64,000 nucleotides of DNA. Origin: Sipunculus nudus. Lineage: Eukaryota > Annelida > Sipuncula > Golfingiida > Sipunculidae. A program made the position numbers and the translations under genes. Positions 12,005 through 24,298 of the stretch are shown one piece after another; within the stretch, counting starts at the first letter, position 1, and each line of letters begins with the position of its first letter. The stretch is taken from assembly GCA_026874595.1 (NCBI GenBank), contig CM049307.1:76422643-76486642 (forward strand). Direction: 5' to 3'. The notes under the pieces are model-generated. The model had not been told where the DNA came from. It did no database searches and saw only the letters and a list, made by a program, of their open reading frames with translations.

Positions 12005-12475
12005 GTCGTTATCCACACAGTTTTTATACCCCCTTGTGCCACGACGAAGCCCGATATTTACAACTTAAGGCGAGATTTTACTTTGTTTGGAGGGGATTAT
12101 GTGAGCATAATTTAGGTACATTTAAATCAAAATGGCACCTTTACGGAAATTCGTCTTTATTCCGTGGCAAATGTAACAGTTGTACGTGTTTGCATGTAAT
12201 ATTAAAGGGACATGCATAACAAAAATTTATGAAGTTTTTGTATATAGAGGGTATTAAGAAGGGAGTACATACGAACGGGCAAAGCTGTCACATACATGAA
12301 ATCAACTGTTCCCTCAAAAATATATATGAATATTGCGGGGTCAAAAAGCATTACAGACAGCTGAGTAAACTTGAACCCCCCCCCCCCCCATGACTTTAAT
12401 GGAGTCTTTACATATTTTTTGTCAAAGGTTATTCAACTGTGGACTTCCATATGTGGCCGCTAACATTCAGCATCT
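12005..12475 (+). repeat. Dispersed ~480 bp repeat, copy 1
   Basis: Contains ATCCACACAGTTTT, a CCCCCTTGTG block, AAATGTAACAGTTGTACG, an ACGAACGGGCAAAGCTGTCA-like segment, a C run and GTGGCCGCTAACATTCAG. The same blocks appear in reverse-complement order at 14740-15225 and, for the first ~200 bp, at 14430-14625. No coding capacity. Family unknown. Confidence 0.7.
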
Positions 12476-14429
12476 TCAGTACAAATTTTGTATAGGAATA
12501 TAGGGTGATACACAGGAAAAAATTCTTTAAATTTTGAAAACGATCCTGATCACCACCATGAGATTTCTCTATCCAAACCGAGGCCCATGGTATTTTTTTC
12601 GGCGCCAACCGTGGAGTTCGTTTACCGTGAAACACATTTTCTATAAAAAAAAAAAAACACAGCACAGTTTGATAAAAATCCTGGCGGAATCAGTGGTATA
12701 TGATTACTTCATATTTTTTTATATGATATCTGGGTAATGTATCTGTCCGGCTCAGATCACAAATATGCTCCAACCTCTTCATAAGGTTTTGTAAAAGTAT
12801 AATGGCACTGTTCCAACAGTACATAGATAAATATCTTTTGAGACACAGAAACTCAGTAAATGGGGAAAATGCCTCTGGGTAAGGTAGGTACACGGCTACA
12901 CACCCAAGACAGGTGGATCTCGGAATCAACTAGTATGTCTCAACTCGACTGACATGCACTCGGCCCTATATGATTTAGCAAAAGCATGTATGATCTTCTG
13001 CGGGACTCCTGGCAAACTTTTCATGGGAAATTATATCTTGACCAATTCCAGTATCGACAGCAGGATAAACTAAAGGTTTCAAGTGCAAGACCTGTAATAT
13101 TTCTCGCGATAAGCACCGTTTTAGTGCCGTATATTTAACTTATTAAACATATTAGTTCTTTAAATTAAGGAAAGCTTTAACTTGCACCCTAATATGCAGA
13201 CTCCCTATTCAAATTCAGAACTTGAAGTGCAAACAAAGAGGAATGCTGAAAAAAAAATATTATAACAAACCAGACCTTGTATATTGAAATAAGAGTGTAA
13301 AGCTGACATATGAGTTCAGCGACATTATTCAATAAGGTAGACATAACATTTTAATTCTCATCAATCTCATATAGCAATAAGGAAAAGAATGTGTAAGGTG
13401 AAATTCCATAATAATTTTTTTCTTTCCTTACAGCCTTGGCTGTACGTTAATCTATTTAGTTGACTTTAACGAAAACATGAGTTTAACTGAGATTTTCTCT
13501 ATATCCGTGTCCCAACTGATAACCAACTATTCCTTGTGATTTGACCCCCCTCCCCAATATGACCATTTATATATATATAGGTATCTACTACAGTCCAAGG
13601 TCACCATCTTTTTTTTCTTTTTTTTTGGGAAATGTAGTTTCGTTATCCTCGTGCATTAATAGATGGATTATTAAATGCATATGAGTAATAAATTAGTGAT
13701 TTTTTTAGCCATAGGCTGTTCACGGCGAATCATTTTGTTGTCTGCATTTGAAAGTCTAGTAGATACAAATAAATCCCTGAATTTGCGATATCATCTCACA
13801 GAACAAAATTTGACATTACTAATTATGTTACGTGTTTCAGCTTAATATAATACAACCTTCGTGTTTTCTGTGTGCATACATGGGAATACATCTATATGTA
13901 TAATATAAGTTTTAGAAAGCCTTAATTCCAAATTATGATGCATTACACCGACGGCAAATGTTTCAGGGACGGGGCATTTTTATAAAACTCTAACGCATTG
14001 TCATCATTGTTTATATAACATGAATTTTGGCACCGAAGGTTACAGGTATTTCTGAAATATTTGATAGAAAGAACGTAAGAAGCGGGTGTTCATTCACATC
14101 AGTTGTCATGTGTTGCTACTGACTAATTTGTATGTTTCCATGATATCATTTAAAAAATTCAATTAAATTTATGCTCATTTGGGTCTACTTTCTCTAAAAA
14201 ACTGTAAATTTTAAGACAAAATATAAAGTTATAGTCTTTTCTGGTTTAGCTACAGAAAGTGGAGAAATGAGTTCAGCTTTCACGGGCAAGTAGACATAGT
14301 GGACGATCACATAGCAGACGAATAATCCATATTAATATGATTCTGATGGCTATATGATGCTTGCAGCAGTATATCTGAGATGGGTTGCGATATATGTAAT
14401 ATGACTTGACATAGTTTAGTATAAACATA
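12476..14429. other. Non-coding spacer between inverted repeat copies
   Basis: AT-rich sequence with several T/A runs and no exon that I can support. It is bounded by the inverted copies of the dispersed repeat. Confidence 0.55.
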
Positions 14430-14625
14430 CAACTGTTACATTTGCCATCGAACAAAGATGAATTTCTGTAAAGATGCCATTTTGATTTAATTTGACTGAA
14501 ATTATGTTCATTTAATCCCCCTCAAACTAAATAAAATCTCATCAAAGTTGTAAATATCGAGCCTCGTCATGACACAAGGGGGAAAATAAAAACGTGTGGA
14601 TAACGGCAGTTTCGCTGTTATTGTT
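14430..14625 (-). repeat. Dispersed repeat, partial inverted copy 2
   Basis: Starts CATACAACTGTTACATTTGC and continues through GATGCCATTTTGATTT and GACACAAGGGGGAAAATAAA to GTGTGGATAACGGC, the reverse complement of the first ~200 bases of the copy at 12005. Truncated relative to copies 1 and 3. Confidence 0.7.
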
Positions 14626-14739
14626 TCATTATGAAGGTTATACATCGGTAACTAAAAAGGATGAAGATGCTGATATAGACAGAGCAAACCAATAGCAAAC
14701 CAGGGAAGTAAAACATAAAAATATACATCTTAAGTCTGT

Positions 14740-15225
14740 GAATGTTAGCGGCCACACATGGAAGAACACAGTTAAATAACCATTGACAAAATATGTAAAG
14801 TCTGCATGAAAGTCAGGGGGGGGGGGGGGGGGGGCTTCATGTTTACTCAGCTCTCTGTAATGCTTTTCGACCCCGCTATATTCATATATAAATATATTTG
14901 AGAGACCAGGTAGTTTTCATGCATATGACAGCTTCGTCCGTTCGTGTATACACCCGTCTTAATACACTCTACAAAAACTTATATAATCATTTATCATGAA
15001 ATTATTTTTAATATTATATGCGAACACATACAACTGTTACATTTGCCACGAATAAAAATGAATTTCCGTAATGGTGCCATTTTGTTTTAAATTGACCCAA
15101 ATTATGCTCACATAATCCCCCTCAAAATAAGTAACTATAAGTTATAAGTAATAAGTTGTAAATATCGGGCCTCGTCGTGACACAAAGGGGGAAATAAAAT
15201 CTGTGTGGATAACGGCTTTGGAACA
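14740..15225 (-). repeat. Dispersed repeat, full inverted copy 3
   Basis: Reverse complement of 12005-12475 over its whole length: GTGAATGTTAGCGGCCACAC, a G run (about 14817-14834), CAGCTTCGTCCGTTCGTG, ACAACTGTTACATTTGCCAC and GTGTGGATAACGGC in that order. Copies 1 and 3 form a large inverted pair around ~2.3 kb. Confidence 0.75.
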
Positions 15226-16740
15226 TACATACTATCCAAATCATGTGTTCAGTATATTAAATTTTTTTTACTAATGGGAGAACAGCAACATAGAAAATGG
15301 TGGTTATTATGGCTGTTACATTCTGTATGTAACCCTGATTGTGGATGCTTCTAAGAACCCTACAGAAACATTTTGTGCTCCTCTTAATGTGTATATATAT
15401 ATATATGTGTGTGTGTGTTGATTCTATCTTCATGTGATTGACAGCATACCGTCTGAAAGCTGCATCATCACCTCATGACAAAAGCAGCATATAATCTATA
15501 CAGCAAACAGATATGAGCTTATTAATATGTGCGTATCCTGTCATGCACGCATATAGTCTATAAATAAATTAAGAACACGTATTCCGTTGAAACAGACATG
15601 GAGGTTAAATACTTGTAACCAGTACATGTATATAATCAGCATAACTATGCCCAATTGCACTAACAAATATTAACATGAATGTTACGTTGATCGTATATTT
15701 AATATCACATTTTTAAAATCTATAAAATTCTTATTATTCTTCACCGAAATATCAGGCTTCTAGTTTAATACCACGCAGGATAGCTAATTTTCTTTTATCC
15801 TCTTCTCCTCGCTTGGCCCCATATCTGAAAATATTAAGTATATGGTATTCCACAATTATTTTTTCCAAGTTTCATGCTTCTTTCTTTTTTTTTGCACATT
15901 TCTTCTCTTAACACCAAGACTACTGGTCCTAGAGTTGCCAAACAGTTATTTAAACGAAGAGTTCAACTCGAATTCAGAAAGCAGAGATGTGAGGAGAAAC
16001 CAAATTAGACAAAGTTGCGATAAAAAACGAATTTATAAATCAACTTTTGCTGAGCGGGAAGCTGCTCGTATATAGGAAGGGTTTACTAGTCAAAACGAAT
16101 TTTCAAGACATTTGCCTGTTTTGCAAGAGGCTCGGTGCATGTACCTGCTATGTGCGAATTAAAATACATTCAGGTATATAAGCACACAGCCATTCGCACA
16201 TAAGATCAAGAGAAAAAAATATGGAGAAGTAACTGTAAACTGTGCGATTTTCTTAGATAGTTTAACGGATTCCTGGCTGTGACAAGACGAAATTAAACGT
16301 CAATCAGCCATCAGGGAAAATTTGGCGCAAAGCGTATAATGCAAGGGAGTGGGTAGTCCCCCATCCACAGTGGGAAAAAAATGATTTCTAGTGCATGCAT
16401 GGCATGCAGACCTGAAAATGACGTGTTTCGGTGATGCCTGAACGCTTATTTGATCGGTTTTAAATGGGTTGGATATTCTTCTGACTTCGTAAATGACAGG
16501 CGATATACACTTGTTTTCATTTGATTTCACTTGGTTTTATTTGATTTCACAACTGATGACTAAAACTAACCTGCAAAGACTACATATATATGTATATGTA
16601 TATATATATATAAATATATATATAATTACAAAGTTTAATGTATACACATTCTTATTCTGTAAATACGTATTCAAACAATATATATATAATATACTAAGCA
16701 TGAATTTACAAATACATCACCGATTTTTGAGAGATGTTTA
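15226..16740. other. Non-coding stretch
   Basis: AT-rich, with a short (TA)n/(TG)n tract near 15393-15418 and a TA-rich patch at 16585-16625. No exon with recognisable motifs or good flanking splice sites. Confidence 0.5.
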
Positions 16741-16744
16741 AACT

Positions 16745-16832
16745 CTGATCAACAAAGCAATTAAAGAATCCACATCGACCAGACTCCGAAGACAGTCCGC
16801 TTGGCGAGCCTGCTGAGAGGAATCAAACAAGG
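16745..16832 (-). pseudogene. Decayed duplicate of the exon at 17220-17318
   Basis: On the minus strand CTTTCAG precedes a copy of the neighbouring exon. Ser-Ser-Gln-Gln-Ala-Arg-Gln-Ala-Asp-Cys-Leu-Arg is kept, then the similarity fails and a stop follows within ~15 codons. It is part of a ~480 bp tandem duplication, so it looks like a dying second copy. The function of the parent exon is unknown. Confidence 0.45.
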
Positions 16833-17219
16833 CTGAAAGGAACAGTTAGAAATTACCCCGGGTTGGTTTTCTCTCTGTTTATCAATAAAAGATATCAAAT
16901 GCACCTTTACGTTTACAAATTTAACAATGTACAAAAACATATAGCATATTGTTTTTCATTAATTATATATATACTGTTACGAAGAAATACAAACATTGTG
17001 TATTACATGACTATTTATAATCGATACAGATATATAGGAAAACGAAACAGTGAATTGAAATGCAAGTATGATTAAATACAACTGCTCAGTTACTTCAGGT
17101 GTTTCTGATGTGTATAGTATGGGTATTTGATGCTGTTCCATGATTACTTTACGTTTGCATTCATACAATATAGATATCATATACAAGCTAAATTTTTTTA
17201 ATACATTACCGATCATTAC

Positions 17220-17318
17220 GAGATGATGAACACTGGTCAATACAGCCCTGAAAATCCACATCGGCCACACTCCGCAGGCAGTCTGCGTGGCGAGCCTGCT
17301 GAGAAGAATCCAACAAGG
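17220..17318 (-). CDS. Candidate exon of an unidentified minus-strand gene
   Basis: A 99 nt segment on the minus strand with a pyrimidine-rich acceptor (TTACTCTTCCATTCAG) and donor GTAATG. One frame reads LLDSSQQARHADCLRSVADV followed by DFQGCIDQCSSS, a polar peptide with three cysteines. It does not join in that frame to the candidate exon at 17904-18057, which leaves in phase 2. Either an exon is missing between them or the two are unrelated. I do not recognise the family. The segment is duplicated in decayed form at 16745-16832. Confidence 0.35.
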
Positions 17319-17903
17319 CTGAATGGAAGAGTAAAAACTGTCCCTGTTTTATTTTCCCTCTTTTTACCCAACAAATGGCTTCAGTAAATGACATACACAA
17401 TATTGAAAATTAGATATATATCCTACAGAGGTGACAATCTGTACATTCTGGGTTCAAGGTCTCATTAATGACATGTCATATTTACTCCATTTGACCGACT
17501 TAATGCTAATCTAACATGTCACTCTTACCTCACGTTTATTTAATACAAATGAGTTTTAAATCTTGAATCCACTGATATATAGTGAAAAAATGACTAACTG
17601 GTTCACAAATAAAAATATGATCACGAATCGCCCTAAAATGGCATATGGCCTCAGGTACCACAACGTTTTGGTCACATATATGTTGATATTTTCAATTTTT
17701 GAATAAGAGTAATTTGAAGATTGATGAAAGAATTTACAAAGATTGTTTCGTAATGGTTCAGCCTGATAGTAATAACAAATTGTGTCGATGGTGGCATGTT
17801 TGGTTTTGATTTCAAAGCAGCCTTCCAAAATGTCCCCGAAGAAAATGATTTGTTAGGGCCTCATCTGTATACGGAAGCTTGTTGTAACCTCTAGTTTCCT
17901 GAC

Positions 17904-18057
17904 CTTTTTGTCCTGACGAATCGGAACAGTGTCCTGTACATATTCATGCTACTGCGTACATAAGAGTACGTGGATTGCAGCTTCATCTTCTCGCCATTAA
18001 CATCGACCTTCTTCATGGCATCCTGCAGTGTTTTGCGTTTCGCAGCACTAACGGTTG
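17904..18057 (-). CDS. Candidate exon, basic helical peptide, unknown gene
   Basis: Minus-strand segment between acceptor CATTTGTTAG and donor GTCAGG. One frame is open throughout. It starts TVSAAKRKTLQDAMKKVDVN and continues with a GEKMKLQSTYSYVRSSM-like block and an RTLFRFVRTK end. Composition is Lys/Arg-rich with predicted helices and codon use looks protein-coding. It may belong with the decayed coding block at 19867-20310 upstream on the same strand. Function unknown; a transposon-derived nuclear protein is possible but unproven. Confidence 0.5.
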
Positions 18058-19866
18058 CTAACAAATGGCGCCAGAGCGCCTCATAAAGATTTATGTTTCA
18101 TAGACCTTGTTTATAAATTCTCTCATCATACACACATTCTGTTGATTTTTCTTAAAAATTATGTCGTACGGCCAATTCTTTTAACTCAGGCTTTTCATGG
18201 TGTTGTCCTATACATTTTAAGAAAGAAAGTATTACATGAGAGGACCCTACTTGCTTTGGAGTCATTTTTTTACCATTTCATACAGGATATGCCGTCCAAT
18301 TTTACGCATTGCTTGTTAAAGCCTTTTCTCGACTGGCAGATTAATACCAAACATTATACGGGACAGGAGTGGTTTGAGGTCATCTGTTACAATGCGAGTA
18401 GCATCGCTGGACTGTATAGAATGAAGATTTTTAATTCCTTTCTGACTACGTGAATTGCACGAGCATCACGTTCAATTTCAGCGTTGCTTTCGAGATTCGG
18501 ATTCATGGGTTGGTACATCCTTTTTTGTCGCTCTCGAGTATTTCACAAAAATTGAACAAAGAAACAGAGTTTGATAAAAAAAACAACGAAGATCTATATT
18601 GGCCCTTTCGACTTGACAATTCTTACCTTTTCCTCAAAACAGTCCTCTTGGTCTAAATTTTTCTTCATCCTTAAGCCCACGCACAGTGTCGGTGATTGGT
18701 TCATTTTGATGAAATATCCACATATGTCAATGAGAATGTAAATTTAACGTAATGCCGTTCAAAACACGTACCCTCGCAAAACTAACCAAATACTGCAAAT
18801 CAAGACTCCTTTTCTTCATCCAATATATCAGTCAGACCTTGTCATTTTCTTTTGTTTTCCTAGATGCGGCTGTTAAGCTGTGTTAGTTCAAACAGGTTTT
18901 TAATTCATTCATTTATGTTTTATAATTTTTTTAAAATGTAACTCTTGTATGGGGTGTTCGCATGTTGTTTCAACCATCTTGTTACTTTGAATAACATTAG
19001 GTTTGATTTTTCCCAATACTCTTGCAGAATAAACATTTGCCAAAAGAAATTTGGATCGTGCTCTATATTTTCACCAGGGGAAGATGGACTTACTGATTGG
19101 CAATGATCAATAGTTGTTTGTCCGTATAGCATTCTTTGTACCATACATTTGTTGTACAACAATTTATCTACACTTGATTTCAGTCGGTCCTTATAACTTC
19201 TAAAGCAGTGCTATACGATGCCCCTGAACGTATTCTTAAACTTGTCGCTTTGCCGCGTTTGATCGAACTATATATGTACCGAAAGAAACTACGTGGGCTA
19301 TAAAATTAAGTAAATTGACAAGTTCCATGTATAAAATGGACATTCTTTCCTATAAAAAGCATGGATGTTTTTATGCCCAGCAGCAGTATCAATCAGCAGA
19401 CCAATACATAGCACAATTAATAAAGATTTCAAAGTTTAAGTAAGCTTACCAAATCGTTGTCCAGCCTCTTGACGAAGTAACATTCTCATTAAATCACCAT
19501 CATACACATTCCGAATTATTTTTAGTTTAAGGCAGGAATCTGCACTGTCTTGAGGATAATAAGTTGCCAGTGTAGTGAAAAATAGTGAACCGAATATCGG
19601 AAATATTTATTACGTCATATACTTATGTAAGGAAAAGATCACGCCACTTAATTTGAAAAAAAAATATAAAATTTAATTGCTGCAGGAGATTTTTTTTCTG
19701 TGAACAGGAGGTGAGTCCTGCCCTCTCATTCAGAATGGCATATTTCATATTAATATATACATAAAGACCTGTTGGTGCAGCGCTTTGAACGTGTAGAGAT
19801 TTAACCCTATACCTATGAACCGTACCAGTCTTAAGTGAATGTTTCTTGTCCCGTAAGTTATGGCTA
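18058..19866. other. Spacer, one long but unsupported open frame
   Basis: Includes a 132-codon plus-strand frame (18055-18453) rich in Leu/Phe/His that lacks a recognisable domain and abuts the minus-strand exon. I do not call it a gene. The rest is AT-rich and non-coding. Confidence 0.4.
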
Positions 19867-20310
19867 TTAACTGAACGATTTTAGGAAGGTAACGATAAGG
19901 GCCCTCTTCCGGCTGGCCTCTGTCCTGCGTATTGTCTCCATGGCCCGCCTGCCGACCAGATATTTCCCTGAAAGACGAACTTTCTTTGCATTGTAGAAAG
20001 ATATTCCGACATTTTTCAGTGATTCATCGTGAAACAACTGCTTCTTCGAGCTTACACATTTCATAGTGGTTGTGTAAACAGGTTTCTTCTTGTAGAGACG
20101 GGGTTTCTTTGTAGGTGAAATGCCCTCATTTCGCAAAAGCGCCTGAGCTTTTCCTTTAGGGATGGGTGCTTTCATTTCTTTTAATCTCTTACGTCTATCT
20201 CTAAACGTTTGATTTTTGTTTGTTTGACTGCATTAACAGATCCTTGGTCGAATTTAATTCTTTCATGAGCCGATTGACCTTGTTGTACACTGGTAGTATT
20301 ACCACCAACC
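19867..20310 (-). pseudogene. Lys/Arg-rich coding block with a frame break, unknown gene
   Basis: Minus-strand exon-like block after acceptor TGTCATTTCAG. The first part reads a coiled-coil-like VNRLMKELNSTKDLLMQSNK. After a frame change near 20205-20230 it continues as a basic region (FRDRRKRLKEMKAPIPKGKA) and an RKRALIVTFLKSFS end with stop TAA at 19867. The break coincides with a doubled AAAC unit (AAACAAAC), so a 4 bp slippage duplication is the simplest cause. The family is not recognised. Basic, helical content suggests nucleic-acid binding, which is inference. Possibly the upstream part of the gene containing 17904-18057. Confidence 0.45.
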
Positions 20311-21443
20311 TGAAATGACACAACACCATGATTTATTTAGATTGTTTGAAACAGTTGTTCTTGTAATCACATATTTCTGACGGTGTGTAATGATATTAGT
20401 CGATTTTAGGTTGTATACCATGTATCACACACAACACATCGTACAATATAGCAGATGTTTGATACAGGTTTAAGTGGCCAGCATAAATTCATTTGAATCA
20501 ATTTAATTAAAAAAAGTAGCTCGTTATCTTTTGATTAATATGTAGCAAGGCTTGGCACCAAAAACTTTATATACAGATGATTTGAAGAAAAACCTACAGG
20601 ACACTATCTTAACAACGTACAAGTGTTCACGAAAGGGTCATACAACAATTTGATGTAAGATAACTGCGTGTACACATACCTTTTCTTTTAATTGGTCGAA
20701 ATGTGTGAAAAGAACCGCCACTCACGGTTGCTGAAACTTCTTATCCGTGGAAGAGCACACCATAACTTTATCCTCACCGCTAGACGGCAGCACACGCTCA
20801 GTAGGCACTGAGTCTCGGTCCACGGACTACAACATGCTAGGGTATGATGTTACATCCCCGTGGTCACATACTTTCAGGCATTCCAGCAAAATCTATCGTC
20901 GTAACTCTCTCAAACTACGTACACATATTTCTGACACAACTTTCTCATAGTTTATTGAAGGATTGTACTTTTTTATTCAAATGGGTCAGATATTCTACAA
21001 TTTTGAAATGAACGTTTTTAACGTAAATGTTTCGCCACGGACATCTGCAGTTTAATCGTAGCCTCTCTTCTATGTCAAAAGTGACCGTTATATATATATT
21101 TTTTTTTCATATCTTTTCTTTAACATGCAGAATTATAAAATTTTTTATATGTTACCTGATAACGCCCGTAACACCCTATATTTCAGTTCCAGATATATTT
21201 TGTATATTGTCATTTAAATTTTCTAAAAATAATATTTATAGCTTTTATTTATATTCATAAATTGGAAATTGTGTCATTTTCGCCCTTATTTTGCCCCTGA
21301 CCCGCTTATTAACAGCGACACGTATACACCGATATATGCAGCTCTTTACAAGCTACATGCAAATTTATATATAAAATAACACGTATTTGTGATATTAAAA
21401 ATATATGTGTAGAACGTTCATTATCGACGTTTCATGAGAATTG

Positions 21444-21495
<52 letters not shown>

Positions 21496-22039
21496 CAGAC
21501 AGGGCTTTAATGGTGTAACATTAAAATATTATCGACAAGCCTGTTAAATATCGAATTAATCAAATACATATAAAAATGCAGTATCAGAGAACAACTTACT
21601 TATTTCAACCTGTGATCAACAGTCGATCCTCGCGGTGTTCATTAACATATTTAAATGAGCTTTGGTGTTTGAATAACACGCACGCCATCTACCGGTTTCG
21701 TTCATCCATGCGACTATTAATAATTTTTATTCAAGCGTTATTCTGTCTAAATAAAGCAGTATATATGCCTCTTTTTTACTTATGTCTCACATTTTACACA
21801 GATTTGGCCAAATAATTACTTGATTTTGATTGAAAGTGAGATTAACAATAACTGAAGAAATCATGGATGTGACTTACGCTTGACATTCACTGACAGCACC
21901 CGTTTCAAAAAAAAGTTTGCCATAACAAATTTATTGATATTCTTTATGTTAAGAGAAGAAGGGAGCTTTCAAGAATCATTTCCTAGAGTATTGTCAAATT
22001 CAACATGGAAATTCCTATTTTTCTAGTGCTATTTTTGTG
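20311..22039. other. Non-coding stretch
   Basis: No supported gene. Contains a (TA)n tract and several short frames without motifs. Confidence 0.5.
21449..21488. repeat. (TA)n microsatellite
   Basis: About 40 bases of AT alternation. Confidence 0.93.
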
Positions 22040-22125
22040 CGTTGTCACGCGGGCCCGATCCGCCGCCTCGGCACTGCGCTGTCCGGGTACACTTGCACCT
22101 GTGACGTCACTCACTCGCTAGTTTC
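22040..22125. promoter_or_regulatory. GC-rich patch with a CRE, possible promoter
   Basis: A locally GC- and CpG-rich segment (GGGCCCGATCCGCCGCCTCG) ends in GTGACGTCAC, a perfect CRE/ATF palindrome TGACGTCA at 22102-22109. In an AT-rich background this is promoter-like, but no first exon is identified on either side. Confidence 0.3.
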
Positions 22126-23569
22126 TGAAAACACCAATCCGTGTTGACACCAATGGAAGAAATTTGTCTTTGGTTCCCTGCTTACAAAAATGTGACAGAG
22201 AACGTTGCCGGATGACCGATATATCTGAAATTCTCAACTTCAGAGTTCTTTTATGTGTATCATTCTGTAATTGTCCCATCTGTGTCGAAAGCCAATTCAA
22301 CAAGAACATCACGTTTTAACACGCGTAAAGTACATCTCTTCTCGGCAAACTGACGAGGTCCTGTGGCTTTTGTTTAAATTGTTTTCCAAAAGTCACATGA
22401 CCAATAACGTGATTTTCAGCATATATAACGGTCATTCAGCATATAGATACCACTGCGTACACTGGAACGGGCTTTAAACTAGGTGTCGCTTGATATTTAC
22501 AGTTAAACAGAAGGTATCGCGTCGGAACACATGCAATATTAACAAAGCACACATGGAGTTTGCCGCACGGATCGACCGTCAACGTGCCCGACATCCTCCT
22601 CTGCAACTAAATGCAGACATTTTTTTAACAGCCCAAACTTAAAGGGCAGGAAGGTGAACCTCCCTACTATAATACACTTCCAACCCTGCCAGTGCTCCTT
22701 CTTTTCTGTTAGGGTACTTATACCATACGGCACACTTTTAATCTCAATGTTCCAAACGTATATTACACGTTCAATGCTTTCAATAGTTTGAGGGGCATGG
22801 CAACGGCGCAGGTTCCTTTTATCGGTCGTTGTCCATTGTTACGGGGTGACATAAAAGCGGACATAACAGTCTCGCTAGTAAAGCTTGCTTTAATATATGC
22901 TACAAAATTTAAATGAAAGAAGCAGGCTGGCTAAAGTATTTTCTGAATTCGAAGAACGATGGACAGAGACCCATCGCTATGGCTCAGCATGATTGAAAGC
23001 CAGCCGAGATTTAAGGGTAAAATAAGTTTTTTTTTAATAAAGTTTTGATACACATTGTCTTTGCGACTTCCGCTCCTATTTGTGAACAGTTAATATAAAA
23101 ATGGGAAATCAGCAACGTTTTGAGCAAAAATAAGTTAGAAACATCAAACAGTTTCTATATATTATGTAAGCCACTAAAATCTTAAAAGACCTCTTAAAAG
23201 GTCTAAAGCTCCGGTCTTATATGGATGGTTCAGTCAAGCTTTTCTGTCAATGACAAACAGCTTCCCTCCCGTCTCTGCTGACAGCTTTCGCCCCTTTACT
23301 TTCTTTTCGTTCGTCACACTGCACAACCATGCAATTTTATCTGACCTTTTTCTACCAACCAGGCTGCCTCTGTTTTCGAGAAAGCATTTACACTCAAGAC
23401 AGGCTTTCACTTTTTTCTTTGATGATTGTATCTGTTGATCTGTTGATTTCATCAAGCTCAAGGATTCTTTTTCACAAGGATTAGGTTTTGTAAAATTTTT
23501 CTGTATATTTATTCATCTAACACGTCGAAAACAATAAATTATAAATAAATTTGCCTATCATGTTCTAAC
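22126..23569. other. Non-coding stretch
   Basis: A Lys-rich minus-strand frame of 75 codons (23234-23461, with CLECKCFLENRG) is the only frame with some protein-like character. No splice context or family supports it. Otherwise nothing seen. Confidence 0.4.
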
Positions 23570-23574
23570 GAAGA

Positions 23575-24298
23575 GAGTTCTCTTGTAGATTTCTGGCAAT
23601 CGGGATCTTCTACAAAAGCATGGCATAAAGCTACAGAATGTGTATCTGTTATCAACGATATAATTGTCATCGCTACTTGTACATTTTCTGGGAAATTTTT
23701 CATTGAGAATGGATACAGTCTCCTAATTGGTAAGACTGGCTAATGAGACATTGCCGGAAAATTTGCTGGCGAAAAGAACTTTCCTTACTGTATTGGGGCC
23801 ATTGACGGGAAACATATACAAGTAGGAGCTCCGCTGAACTCAGGATCACAATTCCTCAACTATAAAGGGGTATTTTCAATTGTCATTCTTGTATCAGCTG
23901 ACGCTTTTTACAGCTTCAGAGTAGTTGATATTGGTGCATACGGACGTGATAGTGATGCTGGAATATTTGCTAAATCTAACCTTGGACATCACCTAGAGAT
24001 AAACTCAACGCTTCCTTGAAATTTGCTTATGCATTTGTAATCGTTGGAGATGAGGCATTTCCTGTTGAGAGATTCTTGATAATCCCTTTCCTGGACGCCA
24101 AATTAGCAGGGGAAGGAAAATCTTATATTTATCGGCTTTTCAGATCCCGGCGTAATATGGAAAACTGCCTTTGGCATACACGCTCAGTGATTCAGAATAT
24201 ACAAAGGACGTATTCAATTAGACCGGCAGAATGCGGATCATGTTGTGAAGGCAACTCCTCTTCTAAACAATTCATTGACAACCAGCAACATAGAAGGT
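23575..24298 (+). pseudogene. PIF/Harbinger (HARBI1-like) transposase remnant
   Basis: DDE transposase of the PIF/Harbinger superfamily, which cuts and pastes elements between 3 bp TWA target duplications. The core is clear: FPYCIGAIDGKHIQVGAPLN (first catalytic Asp), FLNYKGVFSIVILVSADAFY, RDSDAGIF (second Asp) and, in the next frame, FVIVGDEAFP (third acidic position) followed by NYRLSRARR-like YRLFRSRRNMENC. Upstream, a weak FLA-G--SMA-SYR match with stops represents the helix-turn-helix region. Breaks: a stop at 24016-24018 with a frame change into the GDEAF segment, and stops upstream. Clearly dead, but its family matches the TAA-flanked MITE at 48429. Confidence 0.88.

Noticed and set aside
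18055-18453. 132-codon plus-strand ORF
   Set aside because: Length is notable, but there is no motif, no splice context and Leu/Phe-rich composition; kept as a note only.
23234-23461. 75-codon minus-strand Cys/Lys-rich ORF as a zinc-binding protein
   Set aside because: Only CLECKC is suggestive; no full zinc motif, splice sites or homologue known to me.
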